A DNA stretch of 64,000 nt from Nannocystis pusilla (GCF_026626665.1 NZ_JAPNKE010000002.1:7045168-7109167); one strand, 5' to 3'. Shown: positions 30,501 to 40,137, counted from the first letter of the stretch. Numbers and translations: made by a program. Notes: a model not told the origin generated them from the letters alone.

Positions 30501-31561
30501 AGCCCGAGAACAGGCTCGCAGCGCCGCTCGCGCTCGCGCGCGTGCGGGTGCCCCGGGGTGCCCTCGGCGCCCGCGGCGCCCGCGGGCTGCGACTCGCCCT
30601 CCTTCAGCGCGTGGTCGTCGGCGCGCAGGCGATGGATGAGCTCGACGAGGTGCTCGCGCCGCTCGGGATCGGCGAACAAGTCGTAGCCGGGCTCGCGCAT
30701 GGCGTCGGGCAGGCGCTTGCGCAGCCAGCGGGTGGCCTGCCTGGAGGCGGCGCGCACGAGGGCCCGCCGCACCGGGCCCAGCGGTGCGCTGACGACCTCG
30801 ACCGTGGCGGTGGCGAAGTCGTAGCGGACGCGCAGCACCGAGAAGCTGAGCCCGACGGCGCGGATCACCAGCGGCCGCGACACGGCGACCTCGAGCGCGT
30901 CGCCCCGCACCTCCACAGAAAGGATGGCGAGCGGGTCGAGCGAGGCGACCACGCCGGGGAAGCGGCGCCGGAACTTGAGCTGATGCGCCTCCGCCTGGTC
31001 GGGGAACAGCCGGGTCGCCGCCGCGTGCAGCATGCTCCCGCCCGGGGTCCAGCCGAGGGTGTGCCGCAGGACGCTACACAGCGCGACCGCGAGCGCGCGC
31101 GGCAAGAAGGCGCCGACGCCGTCGCTGTCGGTGTCGACCACGCCGTCGACCAGGTCGACGTAGAGCCGCCGCAGCCGCGCCGACGGCAGCTCCACCGGCC
31201 GCACCTCGAGCCCGCTGCCGAACTGCAGTTCGATCGCGTCGGCGTCGACCTCGAGGCGCAGCGGCTGACCCAGCCCGAGAGCGACGTCGACGTCGCCGAC
31301 GAGCGGGACGGTCAGCCGCCCCAGATCCTCGCGCGGCAATACGGCGGTCACATACTCCCCGGGCGGCTGAATCTCGTGGTGGACGGGCTGCGGCTGCGGA
31401 TGCGGCATGGCCTCGATGTAGTCGGCAATGCCGCGGACGCTCGTGGCAAGGGCCACGTCGCGCCATAGCGGACGCCAGGGCGCTTTCACTGCCTCGGCCG
31501 CCCGCCGCCGGCGGGGTCGTCGCAAGCTGCGCAGCGCCCCGCCTGTGGAGGTCGTAATCAT
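27554..31561 (-). CDS. Giant repetitive beta-rich protein (about 1335 residues), function unknown
   Basis: Built from about eight repeats of 130-160 residues. Each has short amphipathic strands (pattern LEV..., GL.L, lpgl.yrf.dG.v) and ends with a helix such as GPLLEAIVQRASDQYLAPLL, GPLLHALVRRLHAHFTPKVV or WLLGHVVRGLLARVLPWFW. The first and last repeats end with related motifs (MREPGYDLFADP, MRTPGYRLSRDP). There is no signal peptide or membrane helix. Two compensating shifts (near 30545 and 30420) restore ASLFSGSKAAIAAALATLRI between them. The ATG at 31561 is chosen over 31642 and 31408 with limited confidence. Repeated strand-groove modules with helices recall bridge-type lipid carriers (AsmA or VPS13 style), but I did not recognise a family; this is a structural guess. 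Confidence 0.6.
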   Translation of the reverse strand: MITTSTGGALRSLRRPRRRRAAEAVKAPWRPLWRDVALATSVRGIADYIEAMPHPQPQPVHHEIQPPGEYVTAVLPREDLGRLTVPLVGDVDVALGLGQPLRLEVDADAIELQFGSGLEVRPVELPSARLRRLYVDLVDGVVDTDSDGVGAFLPRALAVALCSVLRHTLGWTPGGSMLHAAATRLFPDQAEAHQLKFRRRFPGVVASLDPLAILSVEVRGDALEVAVSRPLVIRAVGLSFSVLRVRYDFATATVEVVSAPLGPVRRALVRAASRQATRWLRKRLPDAMREPGYDLFADPERREHLVELIHRLRADDHALKEGESQPAGAAGAEGTPGHPHARERERRCEPVLGLQGRDRGRPRDAADLRRRAPAGHPYAEQDPLGPFSSLAIATDRGGDVALIKAEDGVRLDAPRGIYLYSDQFPELAELRLVRTRVHLDREDIPVIDVQTDPPLGPLLEAIVQRASDQYLAPLLPARWLREHGVLPPPHGSEHHVLWRQPAGGEQFEVHTQSGFDIELRHTEEALVLTAPGGLSLGFPAAWHVPPAQLRRIAYRWEDGALEVDGDPGLGEFGQAVLTAVARTEGAPRAPSWIGVRKHEAPVLDEERLARFSGEVFGFSLPVLGRLELRMDPQDTLGGSLGPAELTFRSERGLYLVARDLGLMLELRSARYDLPRHELVLDTSPPAGDYLVALATASLEAIVLPALRKVMPLWPDADPNNTWLLRQVMAGFLGEKLGLAFDLTLPPGASLTVAKVAGALAIGATAPLQVRPVGESLIGEFAVEAIRWRPDGEQIELVTQPPAGPLLHALVRRLHAHFTPKVVLHALAERLGLPQPWPPPPLPPAPASSPVFLLELPVVGPLTVHVDRQRPATVALRRDGAHLDFGEGCVVRMPDLGIHVDALGAKISLMPFTVELTCRPAAGELDNWLLGHVVRGLLARVLPWFWPAHVTAAPGEEVLVVFGANSEWGPIEVCTSTGGALELSVDAEGVAVRSVAGVRLSGPALADMPSFTFHEASYRFADGAVRLGVAGIEERFYHEPSPVSPRTEQVLSDLLRVLVIPRMPAFMQRLGLRILPQPPMPEPDPGRITVLHAQLPLGLANALVHVQPGDVLTVSANRREVAVASQHGLQFDVPGLRMRVDFHGARYHLESGEVQFGEFGQLENALLEAAVRKALSGYEPAAAESDFSAVAAVLDRFPLDDEGRRILYDSKLARVLLPPDTMLVVRIGEHGLIVTADPPIEIDGATVLDYKFAGVSYSFDDAKFHLDIERDGVLAGLLRGKIVEEGEQQLDSLLRPLLPAAMRTPGYRLSRDPDPKGTIAALVRTVVGSSWFLAKD

Positions 31562-31641
31562 TGTCCCCGCAGCCCGCTTGCCGATCGTCGGAGATCGCCA
31601 ATCATTCCCCGGCGGACGCTCCGCTCGTGGAGGTGCCGCCA

Positions 31642-32718
31642 ATGACGGAGATCGCCGACAAGCTGGCGAAGGTCCGCTGCTGCATGGACGCGTCGCAGCT
31701 AGCGGCCGTGCGCCTGCGTGGCTCCGACTGGTTCGCGTGGGCGACCGCCGGCGGCTCGAGCGTCGTGCTGATGACGAGCGAGGCCGGGGTCGCCGAGGTC
31801 CTGGTGACCGCGGACGAGGCGTGGGTGCTGACCGACGCGATCGAGCACGAGCGCCTGCAGGCCGAGCAGATCGCGGGGCTGCCGATCTGGTCGCACCCGT
31901 GGACGACGCCGGACTCGCGCGAGCAGTTCGTGGCCCGCTGCACGGCCGGGGGCCGCGTCGCGTCCGATCGCCCGCAGGACGGCGAGCTGCCGCTGCCGCG
32001 TCCGCTCGCGCGCGCCCGCTGGTCGCTGTCCGGGCCCGAGCACGAGCGCTACCGCCGGCTCGGGCGCGAAGCCGCCGAGGCGATGACCGCGGCGCTGCAG
32101 GCGGCCCGACCCGAATGGACGGAGCTGCAGCTGGCCGGGGCCGGCAGCGAGGCGCTGGGGTCGCGCGGCATCGAACCGGCGCTGATCCTGGTGGCGGGCG
32201 AGCGCCGCCTGCCGCTGTACCGCCACCCGACCCCGCGCGACGAGCGGCTCGGCGCGCGGGCGATGATGGTGTTCTGCGCCCGTCGCCACGGGCTCTACGC
32301 CTGCCTCACCCGTCACCTGTACTTTCGGACACCCACGCCGGAGGAGCGGCGGGCGGCCGCGATCGTGGCCGAGGTCGAGGCCGCGGCGTTCGCCGCGTCG
32401 ACGCCCGGCGCCGCGCTGTCGGCGGTGCTCTCGGCGATGGTCGCCGCCTACGCGCGCGCGGGCCAGCCCGGCGCCGAGGCGAGCCACCACCAGGGCGGCC
32501 CGTGCGGTTATGCGGCGCGCGAGTCGATCGCCCGCCCGGGCAACTCCGAGTCCCTCGCCGAGGGCGGCGCGGTCGCCTGGAACCCTTCGCTGCCCGGGAT
32601 GAAGATCGAAGACACCGCGCTGCTCCGCGGCGGCGCGCTCGAGCTGGTCACGGTCGATCCGGCCTGGCCGACCGTCACGGTCGCCGGCCGGCCGCGGCCC
32701 GACCTGCTGGTGCGCTGA
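31642..32718 (+). CDS. M24-family aminopeptidase P / creatinase homologue
   Basis: 358 residues, cytosolic. The N-terminal half is a creatinase-type domain (SDWFAWATAGGSSVVLMTSE); the C-terminal pita-bread half includes HHQGGPCGYAARE and the closing EDTALLRGGALELVTVDP. The usual Asp pair of M24 metal sites is not evident in the region SHHQGG...GMKIED, so it may be a non-peptidase homologue. The ATG at 31642 has GGAGG 8 nt upstream. It is divergent from the giant beta-rich protein, with 80 nt between starts. A 12-bp hairpin follows the stop. Confidence 0.7.
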   Translation: MTEIADKLAKVRCCMDASQLAAVRLRGSDWFAWATAGGSSVVLMTSEAGVAEVLVTADEAWVLTDAIEHERLQAEQIAGLPIWSHPWTTPDSREQFVARCTAGGRVASDRPQDGELPLPRPLARARWSLSGPEHERYRRLGREAAEAMTAALQAARPEWTELQLAGAGSEALGSRGIEPALILVAGERRLPLYRHPTPRDERLGARAMMVFCARRHGLYACLTRHLYFRTPTPEERRAAAIVAEVEAAAFAASTPGAALSAVLSAMVAAYARAGQPGAEASHHQGGPCGYAARESIARPGNSESLAEGGAVAWNPSLPGMKIEDTALLRGGALELVTVDPAWPTVTVAGRPRPDLLVR

Positions 32719-32741
32719 TTCCTCGCGCTGCGCACATAGAC

Positions 32742-32774
32742 GACCACGGGCGCCCCGAAGGCGCGCCCGTGGTC
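32742..32774 (+). terminator. 12-bp hairpin 23 nt after the M24 stop
   Basis: GACCACGGGCGC (32742-32753) pairs with GCGCCCGTGGTC (32763-32774) across 9 nt. There is no T-tract; it could stop transcription with Rho or stabilise the mRNA end. Confidence 0.5.
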
Positions 32775-32846
32775 GGGCCCCGATCGGACACAGCGATGAC
32801 CGATGGCAATGCCACCATCGCCGCGCCTTTTATTAAATACCCGATC

Positions 32847-33018
32847 ATCCGCGGACACGCGGGCGGGCTGTCGCCCGGCTGCTCCTCACGCTCGCTATCC
32901 TCGGGCGCCTCCTCGATCGGCGACGCCGCTGCTGCGACCCGAGAGATTGTGCGATCGATTCGTCCGTCAGCGGATCCGCGGACACGCGGGCGGGTTGTCG
33001 CCCGGCTGCTCCTCGCGC
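32847..33018. repeat. 45-bp direct repeat, period 127
   Basis: 32847-32891 and 32974-33018 share ATCCGCGGACACGCGGGCGG and the rest with two differences. On the minus strand both copies encode REEQPGD[NS]PPACPR. The right copy is the 3' end of the small gene at 32967-33146; the left copy is an orphan duplicate with no start codon of its own. Confidence 0.7.
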
Positions 33019-33146
33019 TCACGGTCTTCGCGGTCGTCGTATTCGTCCTGGTTGCGGCGGTCGCGGAGCCACCGCAGCGCGCGCTCGTCACACGGCCACG
33101 CCGGTGCCTGCTCTTCTCGTCGCGGAGGGTCTTGCGCTGTCGACAT
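32967..33146 (-). CDS. 59-residue acidic/arginine-rich small protein
   Basis: Starts MSTAQDPPRREEQAPAWPCD, continues ERALRWLRDRRNQDEYDD and ends CPRIR. It is very charged with two Cys, one near each end, and no signal peptide. The ATG at 33146 has GGAG 8-11 nt upstream. The coding look is supported by the duplicated tail, which keeps the same frame in both copies. No family recognised. It lies 130 nt beyond the end of the charged coiled-coil gene on the same strand and could be co-transcribed with it. Confidence 0.55.
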   Translation of the reverse strand: MSTAQDPPRREEQAPAWPCDERALRWLRDRRNQDEYDDREDREREEQPGDNPPACPRIR

Positions 33147-33276
33147 GAGAATCGCTCCGATCCGCCTGTTCTGGATTCATAAGAGCGTGGGCGACGTCCG
33201 CTCGGCCGACAAGCGGGCGCGTCCGCGGCGCGGTCGGGCAGGCGCCGGCGCGCTCGGCCCGGCGAATGTGGGCACC

Positions 33277-34621
33277 TCAACGCTTCGTCCGCGCGCGTGC
33301 TGACTTCTTCGGCTTCGCCTCTTCGAGCTCGCGTTCCGCGACAGCACGAGCGTCCTCGGCCTCCGCCGCCCGCTCGCGCGCCGCCTCGGCTGCGCTCGCC
33401 GCCTTGTCGGCGCGCTGCCTGGCTGCCTCGGCCGCGCGTTCGGCTCTTGCGCCTCGCGCTCGGTCGTTCGCGCCGTCGCCTCCGCGCGCTTGACCAGCTC
33501 CGCGACTCGTCGCGCCTCGCGAAGCGCCTTCTCGTGGGCCCGCTGGAGGTCGGTCCGTCGCCGGCGCTCGGCTTGCTCGGCGCGTCGCTGCTCCGCTCGC
33601 TCGTGCGTCTGCTGGCGGCGCTGCTCGGCCTTCTCGGCCGCCCGCGCCGCCTTCTCGGCCGCCCGCGCCGCCTTCTCGGCCGCCCGGTCGCGGGGCGCCT
33701 TCTTCTCGCGCACGGGCTTCGCTTTCTTGGTCTTCTTCTCGCGCTCGGGCTCCTCGCGCTCGCGCCGGCCCGGCTTCTTCTTGGACCCGCGCTCACGTCG
33801 GCTCGTCTTCTTCTTGGCCCCGCGTGCCTCTTCTTCCTCGACCTCTTCTTCGGCCTCTTCTTCCTCGGGTTCTTCTTCCTCTTCGCGCTCCTCTTCGCGT
33901 CGGCTCGCCTTCTTCTTCGCTCCGCGCGTCTCTTCCTCTTCCTCGACCTCTTCTTCTTCTTCACGCTCCTTTCGCGTCGGCTCGCCTTCTTCTTCGCTCC
34001 GCGCGTCTCCTCCTCGACCTCTTCTTCTTCCTCGCGCTCTCGTCGGCTCGCCTTCTTCTTCGCCGCGCGCGTCTCTTCTTCGTCCTCTGCAGCCGCGCCG
34101 CCCGGGCGGGCTGCCAGCATCTCCATCACGTCGCCGAAGTCGGCCGGCTCGAGCTCGGTCGCCAGCGTCCCGCTGCGCAGCAGCTCGCGTTCGTGCTCGC
34201 TCGCCGTCGGCACCGACTGCAGCGTCACGCGGATGCTGTCGAGGTGGTCGCCGGGCGTGCGGATGCCGGCCTCCGCGAGCACGTTCGTGGCGCGCTGCAG
34301 CAGCTCCCACACCACGTCGTGTTGGGCGCGCATCGCCTCGCGGACCGCCGCGCCGCCGTGAGCCGAGCGCAGGCGGTCTCCCGCGCGCAGCAGCGCCTCC
34401 ATGCGGGCCGGCTCGCGGCGCGCCAGCTGATTCACCGTCCACACCGCCGTGCTCGGCTTGCGCAGCGCCTTCACCCGCGTCGCCGCCGCGCTGTCGCCCT
34501 TCGCTCGCAGCTGCTTGGCCAGCGCGTCGCGCACCGCGGTGAACTCGTCCAGCGGCGCCGCGTACAGCTCGTCGAGCCCGGCCGTCGCCGGATCGTCGGT
34601 GCTCCTGGCCCGCCGCGCCAT
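33277..34621 (-). CDS. Charged coiled-coil protein with Glu/Lys/Arg repeats
   Basis: About 447 residues. The N-terminal 170 residues form a helical domain (LDELYAAPLDEFTAVRDALA; STAVWTVNQLARREPARMEA) that I know as a recurring uncharacterised bacterial domain, linked to a highly repetitive region of GAKKKASRRE and EEEEVEEE blocks. The C-terminal helix is rich in A-E-K-A-A-R heptads (AEKAARAAEKAEQRRQQTHE). The frame breaks near 33970 and 33455; corrected, it ends EELEEAKPKKSARARTKR. The reverse strand of such repeats makes long spurious frames. Nucleic-acid or surface binding is possible from charge alone. Confidence 0.65.
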
Positions 34622-34737
34622 CCTCAGTTCTCGTGGCCGAGACCTGCCCGGGCGCCAGCCCTCGCCTGTCCGTCACCCGGCGGAGCCCGCCGAAGCGACC
34701 TCCGCGGACCACGGCGGAGCTCGCGCAGGACGCTCGA

Positions 34738-37700
34738 TCACACCGTCGCCAGCAGCTTCTTGAGCTCGGCCAGCGGCACCGGCTTGACCATGTGGAGGTC
34801 GCAGCCCGCCTCCTTCGAGCGGGCCCGGTCGCTCTCTTGCCCCCAGCCGGTCAGGGCGATGATGCGAATCGCGGCGCCCCACGGCTGCAGGCGGATCTGT
34901 CGCGTCGCGTCGTAGCCGTTGAGCCGCGGCATGCCCATGTCCATGAGGATCAGGTCGGGGCGGAACGACTCTGCCCCCGCCACCGCTGCCAGTCCGTCGT
35001 GGGCCACCTCGACCTGGTGTCCGAGCAGCCGCAGCATCATCGCCATCGTCAGCGCCGAGTCCTCGTTGTCGTCGACCACCAGGACCCGGCGGCCGCCGCT
35101 GCTGTCGCGCTCGCCGCCCGGTCGGCCCGGGCTCGCCGACGGCGCCTGCGGCTCCTGCACCGGCAGCGTCACGGTGAACGTGCTGCCCGTGCCCGGCCCT
35201 GCGCTCTCGCAGGTCACCGTCCCGCCGTGCATCTCGACCAGCCCCTTCACCAGCGCCAGCCCGATCCCGAGGCCGCCGTTCGAGCGCTCGATCGAGCGAT
35301 CGATCTGCGAGAACATGTCGAAGATGCTGGTCAGCGCCGCTCGCGGGATGCCGATCCCGTCGTCGCGGACCTCCACGCGCACCTCCCCGCTCGAGCGCTC
35401 CGCGCTGAGGCGGATGTGCCCGCCGGGCGGCGTGTACTTGGCGCTGTTGGTCAGCAGGTTGCTGAACACCTGCGCCAGGCGGGTCAGGTCGGCGTCGAGG
35501 ATCACCGGCCGCGGCGGCAGCGAGATCTCGAGCGAGTGCCGGGCCGCGTCGATGAACGGCCGCGCCGTCTCGACCGCGTTGTTCACCACGTCGGCGAGGC
35601 TCACCCGTGCGCGGCGCAGCTCCATCTTGTTGCGGCTGATCCGCGACACGTCGAGCAGGTCGTCGATCAGCCGGACCATGTGCTCGAGCTGGCGGTCCAT
35701 CACCGCCTGCGAGTGCGCCTGGATCGCCGGGTCGTCGGACAGGCGCAGCGCCTCCAGGCCGTTGCGGATCGGCGCCAGCGGGTTGCGCAGCTCGTGGGCC
35801 AGCAGCGCCAGGAACTCGTCCTTGCGCCGGTCCTGCTCGCGCAGCGCCGCGTTCAGGCGGGCGTTCTCGATCGCCACCGAGGTGATGTGCGCCAGCTGGA
35901 CCAGCGCCACCTCGTCGCTATCGCTGAACCCGCCGCCCTCGTCGTCCCACAGCTGGACCAGCCCGAGGTTTTCGCCCTGGCGGTCGACGAACGGCGCCGC
36001 CAGCCAGCGTCGCGGGCCGCCGCGGCCGTCGCTGCGGTTCGCCGGGCCCTCGCCGGCCAGCCGCAGCGGGCGCTGGCTGCGGCGCACCAGGTCGGCCAGC
36101 GCCTCGACGCCGCCGGGCGCCCCGTACTCGCGGCGCAGACCTGCGCCCGTGGTCGTCATCGCCAGCGGGCCGCTCGCGTCGTCGGCGCTGCTCAGGCTCG
36201 AGCAGGCGTGGCCGGCCCCGACGATCCGGCGCGCCTCCTCGGCGACGGTCGCCAGCACGGTCTCGAGCGACTGCGCCGAGTGGATGGCGAGCGACGCGTC
36301 GGCCACCTGCCGCAGCATGTGGGCCTGCTCGCGCTCGCGCTCGAGCGCCTGCGACAGCCGCAGCTCGTCGCGCTTGTCCTCGGTGATGTCGACGGTCACC
36401 CCGTCGAAGCGGATGGGCACGCCGTCGGCGTTGCACATCGCCCCGCCGAGCGCGCGGATCCACTTGACCGCCCCGGACTCGGGCTCGACCGTGCGGTAGA
36501 CGATGTCGTAGGGCGCCAGGTCGCGGATCGACGCGTCGATCGTCGTGCGCGTGCGCTCGCGGTCCTCCGGGTGCATGCGCTCGTAGAACGTGCCGATGGT
36601 GACGCGCGCCGTCGGCGGCAGCCAGAAGTGCTCCTTGACCCGCGCGTCCCACTGCAGCTCGTCGAACGGCAGGTCGCAGTACCAGAAGCCGACGCCCGAC
36701 AGGCGCACCGCGAAGTCGAGGCGCGCGCGGCTGTCGGCCAGCGCTCGCTCGGCCAGCGACCGCGCGGTGACGTCGCGGCTGACCGCCAGGTGGTTATAGC
36801 CGCCGCCGGCCGCCGGAAGCGGGACCGCGGTGCTCTCCATGTGCCGCCGGGTGCCGCCCAGGCCGACGATGTCGAACGCGAGGTTGCCGGGCTCGCCGCG
36901 GCACACGCGTTCGTGGAAGGCGCGGAAGGCCGCCCGGTCCTCGGGCGCGATCACGTCGTGGATGTTCCCGCCGAGCGCCGCCTCGCCGGCCTCGATCATG
37001 CCCAGCCCGGCCGAGTTCATCTGCAGCAGCGTGCCGTCGGGCGCGATCAGCTTGACGCACTCCGGCGTGGCCTCGACGATCGCCCGGTAGCGCGCCTCGC
37101 TGTCCCGCAGGCGCCGCGTCGTCCGGGTCCGCTCGAGCGCCTCCCAGCAGCGGTCGGCCACCGTGCGCAGCAGCGTCACCTCGTCGGCGCTCCAGCGCCG
37201 CGGGCCTCGGGTGTGGACCGCCATCGTGGCGGTGAATTTTCCTTGCTTGTGCAAGGGCACGCAGACCCCGGCGCCGATGTGCGCCGCGCGATAGGCCGAC
37301 AGGTCGGCGCCGACGCGCGGGTCCTGCTCGACGTCGTCGATCACCCACGGCTCGTGGGCCCGCATCGTGCCCAGCAGCGTCGGGCCGAACGCGGCCACCG
37401 GCCAGCGGCCGACCATGCTCGGCATCCCGCGCGAGTAGTCGCCGTTGACGACGAACGTCGCCTCGTCCTCGACCTCCGCGTAGGCGCAGCGGTCGGCGCC
37501 GACGTGCTCGGCGAGCATGCGCGTCGTGACGGCCAGGACCTCCTCGGGCTCGCTCAGCGGCTGGGTCGCGGCCGCGAGGTCGGCGAGGAAGCGGTGGCGG
37601 CCCTCGCTGGCCCGCAGCGCCGCCTCGGCCTCTTTTTGCGGCGTGATGTCGCGGGCGATCTTCGACGCCCCGACGATGCGGCCGTCGCTGTCGCGCAGCG

Positions 37701-38398
37701 GCGAGACCGTGAGCGAGATGTGGAGCCGCCGCCCGTCCTTGGCCATGCGCACGGTCTCGAACGCTTGGATGCGCTCGCCGCGGACCAGGCGGCCGAGGAT
37801 CAGCGCCTCCTCGTCGATTCGCTCGGGCGGGATGAGGATCGTGATCGACTTGCCGACGACCTCGGCGGCGGTCCAGCCGAACAGCCGCTCGGCGCCGGCG
37901 TTCCACGTGCGGATGACGCTGTCGAGGGTCTTGCTGACGATCGCGTCCTCCGAGGACGCGACGATCGCCGCCAGGCGGGCCTGGGCCTCCTCGGCCCGGC
38001 GGCGCTCGCTGACGTCGCGGAACACGAGGACGGCCCCGACCGGCCTCCCCGCGCCGTCGCGGATCGGCGCGGCACTGTCGTCGATCGGGCGCTCGACGCC
38101 GTCGCGGGCGAGCAGGCACGTGTGATTCGCCAGACCGACGACCACGCCCTCGCGCAGGGCCCGGAGCGCCGGGTTCTCGGCCGGCGCGCGTGTGCTCGTG
38201 GACGATCCGGAACACCTCGGTCAGCGGGAGGCCCACGGCCTCGCTCATCGGCCAGCCGGTCAGCGTCTCGGCGACCGGGTTGAGGTAGTTGACGCGGCCG
38301 TCGACGTCGGTGCTGATGACGGCGTCGCCGATGCTGGCGAGGGTGATCTGCAGCCGCTCGCGCTCCCTTGCGAGCTCGTCGTCGTCGCGCAGCATCAT
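34738..38398 (-). CDS. Hybrid histidine kinase with several PAS and two GAF domains and a C-terminal receiver
   Basis: About 1219 residues, no membrane helix. The order from the N-terminus is PAS (ASIGDAVISTDVDGRVNYLN), PAS (IVASSEDAIVSKTLDSVIRT), GAF (LAEHVGADRCAYAEVEDEAT), PAS, PAS (with RTVEPESGAVKWIRAL), GAF, HisKA with the phospho-His in LLAHELRNPLAPIRNG, HATPase (FSNLLTNSAKYTPPGG; DGIGIPRAAL; GGLGIGLALV), and a receiver with the phospho-Asp in LILMDMGMPRLNG and the conserved Lys in MVKPVP. One base is missing near 38188, joining HEHTRAP to ENPALRALREGVVVGL. The ATG at 38398 gives the first PAS in full. It is a cytosolic multi-input sensor; the inputs are unknown. Confidence 0.9.
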
Positions 38399-38602
38399 CG
38401 ACTCGCGCGGACCGCTCCGGCGCAGGGGGCGGCGCGCGTCCCCGGGGCGTCACGGCGCTCGGAGGCTGCAGTTCGCGGCGGAGAGGCCATGAGGCAGCAA
38501 GGCTAGGCCGAGGTCGCCGACGTCGCAAGCGGGGCGGGCGAGCGGTGGCGCACCCGCGAGTCGCCGCCCGGCGCTGCGAGCGGCGCACTCGAAGACGGGA
38601 AT

Positions 38603-39433
38603 CTACGGCGCTGCGGGCTCGACCGGCAGCACCCGCGGGGCGTCGACCTCGCGGTCGGGGACGGTCGTCGGCAGCTCGAGGTGGTAGACGCCGCTCGGCA
38701 TCAGGCCGCAGCCGCCGAAGCGGGCCATCACGCGCAGCTGGGCCAGCACGTCCTCGCCGCAGTGCTCGCGCGGCAGCTCGGTCCAGAAGTCGAAGCCGCC
38801 GACGGCGCGCAGCTTGGCCGCGTCGTAGAGCACGCAGCCGCCGACCCACGCGATCTTGTAGCAGCGCGTGGCGCCCGGGCCGAGCCCGAGCGAGCGCTGG
38901 ACGTGCCACAGGTTGGCGGCGTTGTGCAGCTCGTGGCGCTGCCAGGCCGCACCGCCGGGCTCGACCCGCTCGGGCTCGACGCGGCCCGGCCACAGCTCGA
39001 CGCGCTGCTGGTGCGGGCGCACCGAGTCCTGCCGGCTGAGGCCGATCACCGCGCTGCCGACGAACCCGCAGCCCTCGCGCGCCAGCGCCTCGGTCATCTG
39101 CGCGACCACCCACGGCTCCAGCAGCAGGTCGTCGTCGAGACACAACAACTGCTCGGCGCGCGCCTGCGCCAGCAGATAGTGGCGCTGCTCGGCCAGGCCG
39201 CGGCGCGGCAGATGGCGGTGCAGCTCGACCTCGTGCCCGTGGGCCCGCAGCACCCGCACCACGGCGCGCAGCTCGCCGGCGTCGACCGCCGGCGCGTCGC
39301 CCTGGTCGGACACCACCACGCGGAACGGCGCCCCGCCGGGTGCCGCCAGCGTCTGCGCGCACAGGCTGGTCAGGGTGACGGCCAGCGCGGCCGGGCGATC
39401 GCAGGTCGGGATCAGGACGTCGAGGGTCGGCAT
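38603..39433 (-). CDS. Family 2 glycosyltransferase
   Basis: 276 residues. The GT-A opening LDVLIPTCDRPAALAVTLTS is followed by LCLDDDLLLEPW (DxD metal site) and the acceptor-side EHCGED. KIAWVGGCVLYDAAKLRAVG is also typical of GT2. It is soluble, using a nucleotide-sugar donor; the sugar and acceptor are unknown. The ATG is at 39433. A second glycosyltransferase fragment lies just upstream on the opposite strand, so this may be what is left of a polysaccharide cluster. Confidence 0.82.
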   Translation of the reverse strand: MPTLDVLIPTCDRPAALAVTLTSLCAQTLAAPGGAPFRVVVSDQGDAPAVDAGELRAVVRVLRAHGHEVELHRHLPRRGLAEQRHYLLAQARAEQLLCLDDDLLLEPWVVAQMTEALAREGCGFVGSAVIGLSRQDSVRPHQQRVELWPGRVEPERVEPGGAAWQRHELHNAANLWHVQRSLGLGPGATRCYKIAWVGGCVLYDAAKLRAVGGFDFWTELPREHCGEDVLAQLRVMARFGGCGLMPSGVYHLELPTTVPDREVDAPRVLPVEPAAP

Positions 39434-39695
39434 ACGAGCTGCGGCGGATGAGGTTGCATGCGCAAGGAACTCCCCTGGGATACACCGCGCGCGAGGTCAC
39501 GGGCGCGTCGGCCCGCAAGCATGCGCAAGCGCCGAGGTCGAGCAAGCGCGGCGCGACGCCTCGCAATCACCGGCCGACGCACCGCGCAGCATCTCCGCGC
39601 CGCGCGGTTATTTCCCGGACAATGCGCGGAGGGCGAACGACGGCGGCCCGGCGTGGTGCGATGAATCATCCTCGCGCGCCGCCACCCGAACGCCG

Positions 39696-40121
39696 CGGCA
39701 CCTGCACCTGCACGCCCACGTCGACCAGCGGCGCTGGACCCGGGAGTTCTCGCGCTACGACGCCGGCTGGCTGCACTTCTTCGCCAGCGGCAACGACGGC
39801 GACATCGCCCGCGCCGACTGGGACGACCTCAACATCCCCGCCCGCGCGGCGACCCTGGCCGCCGCCGGTCTGCCGATGATCAGGCGCGCCGACGACGGCG
39901 CCCGCGTGGCCACCCGGAGCCTGAGCCGCCGGCTCGGCGTCGGCGTGTTCGCCCGCGACATGGCCGACCTCGCCGCCCAGCTGCGAGACACCGCCCGCAC
40001 CCAGGCGATCCGCGAGCAGGTGTGGCGCGTCCGCGACGAGTTCACGTTCGACCGCCACGCCGACGACCTGCTGGCGTTCCTCGGCGAGGTCGCCCGCACG
40101 GGCCCGCGCGCGAGCGCGTGA
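39696..40121 (+). pseudogene. C-terminal fragment of a glycosyltransferase
   Basis: About 141 residues from RHLHLHAHVDQRRWTREFSR to the stop. It carries the typical end of family 4-type transferases (GWLHFFASGNDGDIARADWD; IPARAATLAAAGLPMIRRAD; LAAQLRDTARTQAIREQVWR). There is no N-terminal half, nucleotide-binding signature or credible start upstream. The 260 nt before it contain no continuation in any frame, so it looks truncated by an old deletion. Its stop is followed 17 nt later by a clean palindrome. Confidence 0.6.
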
Positions 40122-40137
40122 TCCGACGCGGCGAACC

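Noticed and set aside
28451..31468. 1005-codon frame opposite the giant beta-rich protein
   Set aside because: Shadow frame with Gln/Arg/His-rich content. The minus strand shows ordered repeats with hydrophobic periodicity and carries a terminator at the right place.
33700..34080. CTTCTTC-rich tract as a satellite or microsatellite locus
   Set aside because: It is the coding sequence for Glu/Lys repeats of the coiled-coil protein on the minus strand.
34633..38283. 1216-codon plus-strand frame over the hybrid histidine kinase
   Set aside because: The minus strand contains every expected kinase and receiver motif. The plus frame has none and is Arg/Asp/His-rich.
39434..39695. N-terminal half of the glycosyltransferase fragment
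   Set aside because: No frame in this stretch gives a donor-binding or acceptor-side motif. The sequence is Arg/Ala-rich low complexity, so the gene is treated as truncated.
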